From JANQOH01 sp965200095 (lineage in GTDB: Bacteria; Pseudomonadota; Alphaproteobacteria; UBA7887): a stretch of 64,000 bases of DNA. The stretch lies in the NCBI GenBank assembly GCA_965200095.1, contig OZ241350.1, positions 2,294,001 through 2,358,000 of the forward strand, in the 5' to 3' direction. The notes beneath the pieces were generated by a model. That model was not told the origin of the DNA, ran no database searches, and worked only from the letters and a program-made list of their open reading frames with translations. This document shows, piece after piece, positions 1-7,937 of the stretch (position 1 is its first letter; each line of letters opens with the position of its first letter). The position numbers and the translations under genes were made by a program.

Positions 1-193
1 AAGGCGGTTTTCCGCGTGCCATGATCGGGAGTTTTGTGGTTAAGGGGGTTGATAAAGACCCTGGCATCAAGGGGGTAGAAATCTCACATCGAGAGATCTA
101 TATCGGGGCGTTCCATGCGCCGCTTGTCGATTGACGCTCTCGCTTCGCGGGGCGCGGGCGGCGGGGGCGCGCAATGAACCGCTGCGGGGCGTT

Positions 194-480
194 CTCGATC
201 GAGCGGGGCTGGCCGGCGCTGCGGGCGGCGGGTTGGCGCTCTCGCTTTGCGGGGCGGGCGCTGGCACGGCAAGGACGGGCGGCGCGCTCGCCTTCGGGAA
301 CCGGCGCTGCGGGCGCTCTCACTCGCAACCCGAAGGCGCGCTGGCACGGCGCGGCGGGCTGGCCGGCGCGGGCGGTTCGTCGCCGGCGCTGCGAGCGGCC
401 GGACCCGGCCGCACGAAGCGGCGCTCTCACTCGCACCCCGAAGGCGCGCGGCGGCGGGCGCTGAATTCCGGCGCGGCGGC
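194..480 (+). repeat. Long direct repeat, copy 1 of 2
   Basis: This block is repeated, with small insertions and deletions, at 1109–1382. Both copies start with ctcgatcgagcggggctgg and finish at cgctgaattccggcgcggcg. The last ~110 bases are almost identical. Inside, shorter units such as ggcggttcgtcgccggcg recur and are found again near 1500. The copies flank the small membrane-protein gene at 636–980. The repeat has no visible coding sense; its origin (decayed mobile element, slippage expansion) is unknown. Confidence 0.75.
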
Positions 481-550
481 GGTCTTCGTGGCGATCAATG
501 GCGGCGGGCGGTCAACGCGCGCGGCGGCGTTCGTATTGCTGTAGGATGTT

Positions 551-601
551 GGGCGGCGGCCGCGCAAACGGCCGCCGCCCGCGCGTCTTCGGAAGACGCG
601 C
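551..601. other. Two adjacent perfect hairpins upstream of a small gene
   Basis: The first hairpin pairs gggcggcggccg (551–562) with cggccgccgccc (569–580) around a 6-base loop. Immediately after it, gcgcgtctt (581–589) pairs with aagacgcgc (593–601) around a 3-base loop. They end 34 bases before the ATG at 636, so they would lie in the 5' leader of that gene or terminate transcription from the left. No run of T follows, so Rho-independent termination is not the obvious reading. A leader-RNA role is inference. Confidence 0.5.
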
Positions 602-635
602 GGCGACCCCGAAACGGACCTTCGGAGGCGCCGAC

Positions 636-980
636 ATGCACGATACCGACACGCTGCGACAAGACGAACCGGCCGGGCGCCGTGCGCTCGCCTTCATAGC
701 CGCGGCCGCGGCGCTGATCGCGGCGCTCCTTGCGACAGAGGCGCGGGCGCAATCGGGCGGTGGCGACGCCACTATGGGCGCACTTACCACTACGAGCGCA
801 CTTCTCACGATCGCCATTTTCGCCCTTTTGGGGTTCTTCATCATTCGCAGTGTTTTGGATGAACGAAGCCGTTCCGTCTTCGTCGGAAATGTGTTGTCTG
901 CCTTGTTCATCGGGGTAATCTCGGCGGCGCTTTTGGCGGTGTTTTTTGGAGCACTGCTGCGCGCTTTTGAGACGCCTTAG
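636..980 (+). CDS. Small membrane protein of unknown function
   Basis: A 114-residue protein I do not recognise. Its N-terminus is charged, then a hydrophobic stretch (about residues 20–35) ends in an Ala-x-Ala-like site (ARAQ) typical of signal peptidase cleavage. Two further hydrophobic segments follow, near 52–68 and 84–106, separated by a charged loop (VLDERSRS). The ATG at 636 is chosen because GGAGG lies 7 bases upstream; the frame stays open further upstream but that part is low-complexity. It is an isolated gene between two copies of a long direct repeat, with two hairpins just upstream. The pilin-like or holin-like size is suggestive only, and I assign no function. Confidence 0.65.
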   Translation: MHDTDTLRQDEPAGRRALAFIAAAAALIAALLATEARAQSGGGDATMGALTTTSALLTIAIFALLGFFIIRSVLDERSRSVFVGNVLSALFIGVISAALLAVFFGALLRAFETP

Positions 981-1732
981 GCGCGCTCGCACGGGCGCGG
1001 CGCTCGCACGGGCGGCGCTGGCATGGGCGCTTCGTCGAAGGCGCGGCGCTGGCGCTAGCGGTTCGTCGCCATCGATGACGGCGCGGCGCTGGCGCTCGCA
1101 TGGGCGCGCTCGATCGAGCGGGGCTGGCCGGCGCTGCGGGCGGCGGGTTGGCGCTCTCGCTTTGCGGGGCGGGCGCTGGCGAGGCAAGGACCGGCGCTCG
1201 CAGGCGAGGCGCGCTCGCACGGCGCGGCGCTGCGGGCGCTCTCACTCGCAACCCGAAGCCGAGGCGCGCGCGGGCGGTTCGTCGCCGGCGCTGCGAGCGG
1301 CCGGACCCGGCCGCACGAAGCGGCGCTCTCACTCGCACCCCGAAGGCGCGCGGCGGCGGGCGCTGAATTCCGGCGCGGCGGCGCTGGCGCACTCAATCCG
1401 GGGCTGGCCAGCGCGGATCGGCGCCGAAACTGGCGCTCTCGTCGCCTTCACGGGCGCGGGCTGGCGCCCGTCTTCGCAGCGTTGCGCGCGGGCGGCGCAC
1501 GGGCGGTTCGTCGCCGGCGCGGACGCGGTGCAACCACAACCGGTTCGCGCGATGTCGCCGGCTGAACCGGCGCGAAAGCGAGACGCTGGCGGCGGCGCGC
1601 AAGCTGGCGCGACGAAGACCGGTGTCGCGATTGCGGCAGGCTTCGGCAACCGCTACAATGCTGCAGCAGCCGCTCAATAGGGCGAAACACGCAGGCGAGG
1701 TGCCAGCGTGCCTACAAACCAATGGAGAAGTC
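981..1732. other. Gene-poor region of short G+C-rich repeats
   Basis: No supportable gene. The sequence consists of imperfect reiterations of units such as ggcgctggcgctcgcatgg and ggttcgtcgccggcgc, and holds the second copy of the long direct repeat. Base composition drops sharply at about 1690, where the promoter and ribosome-binding site of the next gene must lie. Confidence 0.6.
1109..1382 (+). repeat. Long direct repeat, copy 2 of 2
   Basis: Second copy of the block at 194–480, in the same orientation and about 915 bases away. It differs mainly by small indels in its middle (around 1185–1265); the final 110 bases match copy 1 almost exactly. Recombination between the copies would delete the gene at 636–980. 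Confidence 0.75.
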
Positions 1733-2059
1733 ATGATGGAAGTGCTCTCTTACGATCAAGAACGGATCAGAAAAATTCTGATACGTTGCGCGAAGAATCG
1801 TACCACCACTTACCTTAGAGATGTCGGTTGCGAGATCGGACGGCCGCAACAAGGACCCTGGAAAGACGATTTGGATGCGATAAAGCGCTATGAAGAGGCG
1901 CACAGCCGACCCGACGTGACGCTGGTAGTCGTAGATAAGAAAAGCGGACTGCCATCAATATACAAGGGCAAGGCTCTGAAGCGGAGCGACCACGAGCGCG
2001 TCAAAGAATATGAAGATGACCGGGAACGTCTCTTCGAAGAGTGGGGCGAGGTCAGCTGA
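1733..2059 (+). CDS. Small protein of unknown function, transferred-looking
   Basis: A 108-residue, charged, soluble protein with no signal peptide or membrane segment. The ATG at 1733 follows GGAG by 5 bases. The centre (GRPQQGPWKDDLDAI, then RPDVTLVVVDKKSGLP) resembles a small domain I have seen in uncharacterised accessory-region proteins: a conserved Gly-Pro-Trp, then 'RPD(V/L)T..VV.K.(S/T)GLP'. That resemblance is from memory and gives no function. The gene is clearly less G+C rich than everything on its left and uses A/T-ending codons unlike its neighbours, which suggests horizontal acquisition. It stands alone, 39 bases before the dehalogenase. Confidence 0.7.
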   Translation: MMEVLSYDQERIRKILIRCAKNRTTTYLRDVGCEIGRPQQGPWKDDLDAIKRYEEAHSRPDVTLVVVDKKSGLPSIYKGKALKRSDHERVKEYEDDRERLFEEWGEVS

Positions 2060-2098
2060 AATTTTTGACGTGGCGACTGAACAAGCCTTGAGATAGCC

Positions 2099-2993
2099 AT
2101 GTTCGACGGATTCGAGCGTCGCTTGATCGAGGTGGGCGAAACGACCATCAACCTCGTCGCGGGGGGCGCCGGGCCGCCGGTGCTGCTGCTGCACGGCTAC
2201 CCGCAGACGCATGTCATGTGGCGTCGGACGGCGCCGCTGCTGGCGGAGCGTCACACCGTCGTCGCGGCCGACCTGCGCGGTTACGGGGACAGCGGCAAGC
2301 CGCCTTCCGCCGCCGACCATGCGCCCTACTCCAAGCGCGCTATGGCGGAGGACCAGCGGCGCGCGATGGCGGCGCTCGGGTTCGACCGCTTTCATGTCGT
2401 CGGCCACGACCGCGGGGCGCGTCGGCTACCGGCTCGCCTATGACCGCCCCGAATGCGTCGCCGGCCTCGCCGTGCTGGACGTTGTGGCGACCGGGGACAT
2501 TTTCGCGAATATCGACGCGCGCATGGCCGAGGCCTATTTCCACTGGTTCCTGATGTTGCAGCCGGAACCGCTGGCCGAGAGGCTGATGGGCGCCGAACCG
2601 GAATTCTATCTGCGCTGGCTCCTCGACCGCTGGTGCGCCACTCCGGGCGCCATTACGGACGCGGCGTTCGCGGAATATCTCCGCTGCTTTCGCGACCCCG
2701 CGACGCTGCACGCAATGTGCGAGGACTACCGCGCGGCGCCGCTCGACGCCGCCCACGACGCGGCGGATGCGGCGGCCGGCCGGCGCATCGCCTGCCCGGT
2801 GCTGGCGCTCTGGGGCGCGCGGCAGGGCAACCGGCCCGGCTGGCCGAGCGTCGCGATGGACATCCTCGCGGCCTGGCGCGCGCGGGCGAGCGATGTCGTC
2901 GGCGGGCCGCTGGATTGCGGCCATTTCCTGCCCGAGGAAGCGCCGGAGGAGACGGCGGACGCGCTGCTCGGCTTTCTGGCGCGCACCGCATGA
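2099..2993 (+). pseudogene. Haloacetate (fluoroacetate-type) dehalogenase, frameshifted
   Basis: Alpha/beta-hydrolase fold enzyme of the haloacetate dehalogenase family, which hydrolyses the carbon–halogen bond of haloacetates to glycolate. All family landmarks are present: HGYPQTH oxyanion motif, nucleophile Asp104 in VGHDRGAR, the LAVLD acid, the cap-domain FHW pair, and the catalytic His in GHFLPEEAPEET. The first reading frame starts at 2099 but breaks just after the nucleophile motif. At about 2413–2425 the sequence reads cgcggggcgcgtcggctac where an intact gene needs one extra base to continue into RVGYRLAYDRPE. The rest continues in the +1-shifted frame to 2993. Either a recent mutation or a base-call error explains it; the downstream frame shows no other decay. 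Confidence 0.85.
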
Positions 2994-3008
2994 AGCGGCA
3001 ACGCCGTT

Positions 3009-3863
3009 CTACGTCCTGCCCCGCCAGGGCACGAGGCGGCGCTCGAGGGTGCGCATTCCGAGGTCGAAGAGCCAGGCGATCAGACCGATGACGAGGATTC
3101 CGAGCATCACCACGTCGGTCACCAGGAAGTCCGACGCCGACAGGACCATATGGCCGATGCCCTGCTCGGCGGCCACCATCTCGGCGGCGACCAGGGTGGT
3201 CCAGCCGAAACCGATGCCGATCCTCATGCCGGTGAGGATGTCCGGCAACGCGGCGGGCAATACCACTTCGCGCACGACCTGCGCGCGCGAGGCCCCCAGC
3301 GACCAGGCGGCGTGGATCTGTTCGATCGAGACGGCGCGCACGCCGGCGCGGGCGGCAATCGCCATCGGCGCGAACATGGCGAGGAAGATCAGCACGATCT
3401 TCTGCAAGTCTCCGATGCCCAGCCAGATGACGGTCAGCGGCAGATAACCGAGCGGCGGGATCGGGCGGTAGAACTCGATGGGCGGGTCGAAGACCCCGCG
3501 CGCCACCCGGTTCACTCCCATCGCCAAGCCGATGGGAATAGCGGTGACGCAGGCCAGCGCAAACGCGGTGAACACGCGGTAGAGGCTCCACAACGCATGA
3601 TCGAAGATCGTGCCGCCGGCGAATTCTTCGCTCCAGAACTGGAGGAAACGGCGGACCACCGCTCCCGGCGACGGGAGAAACAACGGATCGACCCATCCGA
3701 GACGGGTGGAAAGCCACCACAGGAAAACGAGAGTCGCCGCGGTAGCGATCTCGATGCCGCGGCTCGACCCGGCGCCCGGCGCGCCGTAAGCTTCGCCGGG
3801 ACGGGCCGGGCCACGGCGGAACGGGCGTGCGAAAACCCGCCAGGTCCGGGAGCGCCTATCCAC
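3009..3863 (-). CDS. tauC: Taurine/sulfonate-type ABC transporter permease
   Basis: Inner-membrane permease of the TauC/SsuC type (284 residues), the channel subunit of an importer for taurine or another alkylsulfonate. It has about six hydrophobic segments and the cytoplasmic loop EAA-like motif (SLGASRAQVVREVVLPAALPDI) that docks on the ATPase. I chose the GTG at 3863, which overlaps the TAG of the ATPase gene in GTGGATAG, over the longer open frame to 3914, whose N-terminus is Arg-rich and unlike the family. It is last in the tauA–tauB–tauC operon and ends 15 bases from the convergent dehalogenase gene. Substrate is inferred from family resemblance; no taurine dioxygenase is seen nearby. 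Confidence 0.88.
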   Translation of the reverse strand: MDRRSRTWRVFARPFRRGPARPGEAYGAPGAGSSRGIEIATAATLVFLWWLSTRLGWVDPLFLPSPGAVVRRFLQFWSEEFAGGTIFDHALWSLYRVFTAFALACVTAIPIGLAMGVNRVARGVFDPPIEFYRPIPPLGYLPLTVIWLGIGDLQKIVLIFLAMFAPMAIAARAGVRAVSIEQIHAAWSLGASRAQVVREVVLPAALPDILTGMRIGIGFGWTTLVAAEMVAAEQGIGHMVLSASDFLVTDVVMLGILVIGLIAWLFDLGMRTLERRLVPWRGRT

Positions 3864-4650
3864 CGTCCGCTTCGCCCGCCGCGCCGCCGTGGACGATGGC
3901 GAGCACCTTCTCACGCATGGCGACGAAGGCGGGCTCCGACTTCACCTCGCGCGCCGTCGCGCCGTTGAGGAAGCGCCGCCCCCAGCCGACATCGAAGCGG
4001 TGCGCGATGCGCCCCGGGCGCGGCGACATGACGATCACCCGGGTGGCGAGGAAGAGCGCCTCCTCGACCGAATGGGTGATGAAAAAGACCGTCTTGCGGG
4101 TTTCCGACCAGACGCGGAGGACGAGTTCCTGAACCGACTCCCGGGTCAGCGCGTCGAGCGCGCCGAGGGGTTCGTCCATCAGCAGCACGCGCGGGTCGGC
4201 CGTCAGGGCGCGCGCCAGCCCGACCCGCTGCTGCATCCCGCCCGACAGTTCGAAAACCTCGCGCGGGGCGAAATCCTCCAGGCCGACGAGAGCGAGATTG
4301 CGCCGCGCCGCCCGGTATCGCTCGGCCTTGCGGACGCCGCGAAGTTTGAGACCGAACGCCACATTGTCGATGACGTTGAGCCAGGGAAGCAGCGCGTGTT
4401 TCTGGAACACGACCCCGCGCTCGGCGCCGGGGCCGGCGACCGGCTCGCCGTCCAGCAGCACCTCTCCCCCGGTCGGGCGGATGAAGCCCGCCATCAGGTT
4501 GAGGAGGGTCGTCTTGCCGCATCCGGAAGCGCCGAGAGCGACGACGAAATCGCCGTCGTCGATCTCCAGCCGCACATCCGACAGGGCGCGCAGCCCGGCG
4601 CCGCCGTCGCCCGGATATGTCACCGACACGCGGTCGACGACGAGTCCCAT
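3856..4650 (-). CDS. tauB: Taurine/sulfonate-type ABC transporter ATP-binding protein
   Basis: ATPase subunit (264 residues) that powers the neighbouring permease. Walker A is GASGCGKT (residues 40–47), followed by a Q-loop (VFQKHALLPW), the LSGGMQQRVGLARAL signature, Walker B VLLMDEPLGALD, and the switch His in FFITHSVEEAL. The length matches TauB/SsuB proteins. Its ATG lies 30 bases after the binding-protein gene and its stop overlaps the permease start, so the three are one transcription unit on the minus strand. Confidence 0.92.
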   Translation of the reverse strand: MGLVVDRVSVTYPGDGGAGLRALSDVRLEIDDGDFVVALGASGCGKTTLLNLMAGFIRPTGGEVLLDGEPVAGPGAERGVVFQKHALLPWLNVIDNVAFGLKLRGVRKAERYRAARRNLALVGLEDFAPREVFELSGGMQQRVGLARALTADPRVLLMDEPLGALDALTRESVQELVLRVWSETRKTVFFITHSVEEALFLATRVIVMSPRPGRIAHRFDVGWGRRFLNGATAREVKSEPAFVAMREKVLAIVHGGAAGEADGG

Positions 4651-4680
4651 CCGCCCTCCCCTCGCCCCCGGAAAGGCGGT

Positions 4681-5688
4681 TCAGCAACCGGCGAGCGCCG
4701 CCCGGACGAAGGAATCGTTGACGAAGGCCGCGTAGTCTTCCCGCAAATTGTCGATCTTCCGTTGTTCGAGCAGGAATTCGGAGGTGTAGGCGAGCACGCG
4801 GGCCGCGCCGCCCTCCGCCCCGCCGCCCAGCCATTGCGGCGACGCCTGTTGTTCCAGGGTGGGGAAAATCGTCCGGTCGAGCGTGTTCTTGACGTCGGCT
4901 TCGACGCCGCCGACAAGGCCGGCGATCTTGCGCGCGTTATCGGTCCCCGGCGCGAACGCATCGGGGTTTGAGCGGTAGCGTTCGTCCGCCGCCGCGATAG
5001 TGGCGACGAACCGGCACATGAAGTCCGGGTTCTCCGCCGCGAAGCCGGAGCGGACGACCATCCCGTCGAAGGTGACCTTGCCCCAGCCCGACAACTGGCC
5101 GGCGGTGACGAGGACCTTGCCTGTCTGCCGGATACGGTTGAGCGCGGGATCCCACACGAAAGCGGCGTCGATATCGCCGCGCTCCCACGCCGCCGCGATG
5201 TTCGGCGGCTGCATGTTGAGCACGGAGACCTCATCGGCGGAGAGGCCGAATTGCTGCAACGCGAACAGGGTCTGGAAATGGGCGGTGGAAACGAACGGCA
5301 CGGCCAGGCGCTTGCCCCGGAGGTCGCGGGGCGCGACGACCCCAGAACCGTCGCGGACGACGAGCGCCTCGGTCTCGTCGATGTTCCCGACGATCCAGAA
5401 CAGCTCGATGGGCAGGCCGCGGCTCACTCCGGCGGCGATGGGACTCGACCCCGCGAGCGCGACATGAACCCGCCCCGAAGCCATCGCCGTGATGACTTTG
5501 GATCCGGAATCGAAACGCTTCCAGTCGATCTCGTAGCCCGTGGCCTCTTCGAACGCGCCGTCGGCGATGGCGGCCTTCCACGGGTTGTAGATGAGCTGAT
5601 AGCCGATGGTGACATCGGCCGCCCGCGCAACCCCGGCGGATGCGCAAAGCGCGAACGCTGCGGCAAGCAACGCGAAATGTCCCTTCAT
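4681..5688 (-). CDS. tauA: Taurine/sulfonate-type periplasmic binding protein
   Basis: Substrate-binding protein (335 residues) of the NMT1/TauA family. A classic signal peptide ends near ARA|AD at residue 23. The mature part shows TauA hallmarks: VTIGYQLIYNPW at the start, LAGSSPIAAGVSRG in the ligand pocket region, and the hinge region FVWDPALNRI. It is the first gene of the tauABC operon, so it would set the substrate specificity. Taurine is the likely ligand from overall resemblance, but related aliphatic sulfonates cannot be excluded. Confidence 0.9.
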   Translation of the reverse strand: MKGHFALLAAAFALCASAGVARAADVTIGYQLIYNPWKAAIADGAFEEATGYEIDWKRFDSGSKVITAMASGRVHVALAGSSPIAAGVSRGLPIELFWIVGNIDETEALVVRDGSGVVAPRDLRGKRLAVPFVSTAHFQTLFALQQFGLSADEVSVLNMQPPNIAAAWERGDIDAAFVWDPALNRIRQTGKVLVTAGQLSGWGKVTFDGMVVRSGFAAENPDFMCRFVATIAAADERYRSNPDAFAPGTDNARKIAGLVGGVEADVKNTLDRTIFPTLEQQASPQWLGGGAEGGAARVLAYTSEFLLEQRKIDNLREDYAAFVNDSFVRAALAGC

Positions 5689-5773
5689 GGCCCTGCCTTC
5701 CCCGGTCGATCGGTGCGAAGCGGTTGCGGAGAAACGATAGCACGCCGCGCGGCCGCGGTCGAAACCTCCGCGG

Positions 5774-6055
5774 CTACTCCCCCGAGCCGTCGCGGCGCAG
5801 GGTCGGCGGCGCGGCGGTCAGCCATTCGCGCAGCGGCAGCCATCCCGCTTCGGCCGCGACGTAAACCGCCGCCGTCAGCAACGCCGCGGCGGCGGTAACG
5901 GCGAACCCCTTGCGCCACAGTCGCGGGTCGGAGGGCGCTCCCGCCTCGTGGCCGGGTTCCGGATTCTCCGTGCGGCGCACGCCCAGCGGCAGAACGACGA
6001 ACAGCGTCAGCCACCAGAGGAGGATGAAAACGAAAGCGACTTCCGCCGCGCTCAC
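5774..6055 (-). CDS. DUF1467 family membrane protein
   Basis: A 93-residue protein with two hydrophobic segments (about 5–25 and 50–70) joined by a polar loop containing LGVRRTENPEPGHEAGAP. This loop (PLGVR.. E..  PG...GAP) is the conserved signature of the alphaproteobacterial DUF1467 family, whose role is unknown. The GTG start at 6055 overlaps the mce stop in GTGA, which gives it translational coupling to methylmalonyl-CoA epimerase. The same gene pairing is common in alphaproteobacteria. Confidence 0.85.
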   Translation of the reverse strand: MSAAEVAFVFILLWWLTLFVVLPLGVRRTENPEPGHEAGAPSDPRLWRKGFAVTAAAALLTAAVYVAAEAGWLPLREWLTAAPPTLRRDGSGE

Positions 6056-6459
6056 GCGACTTCCTCGAGCTCGATCAGCGCGCCCCCGAAATCCTTCGGA
6101 TGCAGGAAGAGCACCGGGTTGCCGTGGGCGCCGGGCCGCGGCTCGCCGTCGCCCAGCGCGCGCAGCCCGTCCCGCGCGAGGCGGTCGCGCGCAGCGCGGA
6201 TGTCGGCGACTTCGTAACAGAGATGATGGACGCCGCCCGCCGGGTTGCGCGCCAGGAAACCGGAAACCGGCGAGTCCGCGCCGAGGGGACAGACGAGCTC
6301 GAGTTTCGTGTTCGGCAAGGTCACGAACACCGTGGCGACGCCGTGTTCGGGCAGGTCGACCGGTTCGGACACGACGGCGCCGAGGGAGTCGCGATAGAGC
6401 GCCGCCGCCGCCGCCAGATCGGGAACCGCCAGCGCCACATGATTGAGCCGTCCGATCAT
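6052..6459 (-). CDS. mce: Methylmalonyl-CoA epimerase
   Basis: Glyoxalase/VOC-fold enzyme (135 residues) that interconverts (S)- and (R)-methylmalonyl-CoA between propionyl-CoA carboxylase and methylmalonyl-CoA mutase. It begins with the typical IGRLNHVALAVPDL and contains the metal ligands His7 (NHVA), His in GGVHHLCYEV and Glu in ALIELEEV. I chose the ATG at 6459, preceded by GGAG; an in-frame ATG at 6519 would add 20 residues unlike the family. It acts in the same pathway as pccA and pccB at 54.7–58.3 kb. No mutase is in the window. Confidence 0.92.
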   Translation of the reverse strand: MIGRLNHVALAVPDLAAAAALYRDSLGAVVSEPVDLPEHGVATVFVTLPNTKLELVCPLGADSPVSGFLARNPAGGVHHLCYEVADIRAARDRLARDGLRALGDGEPRPGAHGNPVLFLHPKDFGGALIELEEVA

Positions 6460-6562
6460 CTTCGCCTGCTCCGCATTTCCGAGGACCGCGTCGTTGACGG
6501 CAACGCGCGGTTCCTTCATAAGACGGCATGACAGGCGTGGGCAAGAAGAACGGCGGAACGAC

Positions 6563-6820
6563 ATGACGCCGGAGATGATCGCCATCCTCGGAGTCGGTAT
6601 CGCACTGGCCGGCATAATCCTGCATGCCAAACGCGACACGAACCGCGCATTGGCCGACATCCGCAAGGAGATGGCCAATATCCGCATGGAGATGACGGAT
6701 CTTCGCAAGGAGATAGCCGATGTCCGCAAGGATATGGCGGAGTTGCGCGAACGCATGGCCCGCCTCGAGGGGCTGTTCGAGGGTTTCACCGGGCGGAAGC
6801 GGCCGGTGGCGGCGGAGTAG
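6563..6820 (+). CDS. Small membrane-anchored coiled-coil protein
   Basis: An 85-residue protein with one N-terminal membrane segment (about residues 5–20) and then roughly six heptads rich in I/M/L at a/d positions, for example the serial units ADIRKEM, ANIRMEM, TDLRKEI, ADVRKDM. The 21-base DNA periodicity shows it grew by heptad duplication. The end is a short basic tail. Function is unknown; similar short anchor-plus-coil proteins occur elsewhere in this window (23138, 45746). It is divergent from mce and 37 bases upstream of the alcohol dehydrogenase gene. Confidence 0.75.
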   Translation: MTPEMIAILGVGIALAGIILHAKRDTNRALADIRKEMANIRMEMTDLRKEIADVRKDMAELRERMARLEGLFEGFTGRKRPVAAE

Positions 6821-6857
6821 GAGCGGGAAACATGGCCGGGGCGGCCGGGCGCGCGGC

Positions 6858-7937
6858 ATGAAAGCGGCGGTTTTCACCGCGCCGGGAACGCCGTTGCGCG
6901 TCGAAACCGTGCCGGATCCGGCGCCGGGGCCGGACGACCTCGTTATCGCCGTGAACGCCTGCGGCATTTGCGGCACCGACCTGCACTGGTCGCGGCATAC
7001 GGACCCGCAAGCCGGGTGGCGGGTGCTGAAGCCGGGCGCGGTCATGGGCCACGAATTCTCCGGCGAAGTGGTCGCCGTCGGGCGCGACGCGCGCAGCGAC
7101 TGGCGGGAAGGCGACCGGGTGACGGCGCAACCCTTTATCGGTTGCGGCGCCTGCCCGGAATGTTTTGCCGGGCGCGCCTATCGCTGCGCCGACGTGACGA
7201 TGCGCGCGGACCTCGAACTGCCCGGCGCCTACGCCGAATTCACGCGTGTCGGCGCATCGACGACGCTGCGCCTGCCGGAAGAAGTGAGTTTCTCCGAGGG
7301 CGCGCTTGTGGAACCGCTGGCGGTGGGCCTCAGCGCCGCCGAAAAGGCAAGGCTTTCGCCGGGCGACCGGGCGCTCGTCATCGGCGCCGGGCCGGTGGGG
7401 CTGGCGGTTGCCCTGTGGTGCCGCTTTCTCGGCGCCCGCCATGTCGCGGTGAGCGACCTGGTGGCGAGCCGCGCCGAACGCGCGCTGGAATTCGGCGCCA
7501 CGGCCGCCATCGACGCGAGCCGTGAGGATGTCCCGGCCCGCGCGGCGGCGCTCACGGGCGGCGCGCCGGACGTGGTGTTCGACTGTGTGGGCGTCCCCGG
7601 CAGCCTGCAATTGGCGCTGGATTACGCGCCGGCGGACGCGCGCGTCGTGGTGGTCGGCCTGTGCATGGCGCAGGACGCGATCTATCCCGGACGGGCGATC
7701 GTGAAAGAGCTGGACCTCTCCTTCGCCTTCATTTACCGCAAGCGCCACTTCGAGCTGGTCCTCGACGCCCTGGCGCGCGGGCGGGTCGACGCGGCGCGCC
7801 TGATCACCGACCGGGTCGGGCTGGACGGATTCCCGGCCGCCTTCGAAGCCCTGCGCGAGCCGTCGGCCCAGATCAAGGTGATGCTTGAACCCGGCGCGGG
7901 CGGCCGCGCCCCTGGAGGGAAGAACGATGGCGGATGA
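6858..7937 (+). CDS. Zinc-dependent alcohol/polyol dehydrogenase (MDR)
   Basis: Medium-chain dehydrogenase of 359 residues. Catalytic-zinc ligands are Cys in CGICGTD, the HE pair in GHEF, and Glu in VEPLAV. The structural-zinc lobe is partly kept (GCGACPECFAGRAYRC). The Rossmann motif GAGPVGLA is followed by the NAD-binding acidic residue region (AVSD). It resembles sorbitol/threonine dehydrogenases but the substrate is not evident. The ATG at 6858 is the family-like start; the longer frame upstream overlaps the coiled-coil gene. Its last 11 bases overlap the SDR gene, so the two enzymes are probably co-translated and act on the same compound. Confidence 0.88.
   Translation: MKAAVFTAPGTPLRVETVPDPAPGPDDLVIAVNACGICGTDLHWSRHTDPQAGWRVLKPGAVMGHEFSGEVVAVGRDARSDWREGDRVTAQPFIGCGACPECFAGRAYRCADVTMRADLELPGAYAEFTRVGASTTLRLPEEVSFSEGALVEPLAVGLSAAEKARLSPGDRALVIGAGPVGLAVALWCRFLGARHVAVSDLVASRAERALEFGATAAIDASREDVPARAAALTGGAPDVVFDCVGVPGSLQLALDYAPADARVVVVGLCMAQDAIYPGRAIVKELDLSFAFIYRKRHFELVLDALARGRVDAARLITDRVGLDGFPAAFEALREPSAQIKVMLEPGAGGRAPGGKNDGG

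Larger units (their letters stand above)
1..635. other. Gene-poor, very G+C-rich leader region
   Basis: I see no convincing gene in this stretch. All three frames on both strands stay open only because the sequence is extremely G+C rich, and the translations are Arg/Ala/Pro low-complexity. The first 120 bases are less biased and look like ordinary intergenic DNA. From about 130 the sequence is built from short recurring blocks and contains the first copy of a large direct repeat (194–480). Two strong hairpins (551–601) lie just before the small gene that starts at 636. Confidence 0.6.

Noticed and set aside
131..544. Several long open frames on both strands in the first 1.6 kb
   Set aside because: They are Arg/Ala/Pro low-complexity, overlap one another in all frames and cover direct repeats; openness comes from high G+C content, not from selection.
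3864..3914. Longer start for the tauC permease
   Set aside because: It would overlap tauB by 59 bases and add an Arg-rich tail; GTG 3863 overlaps the tauB stop by 8 bases and gives a family-like length.
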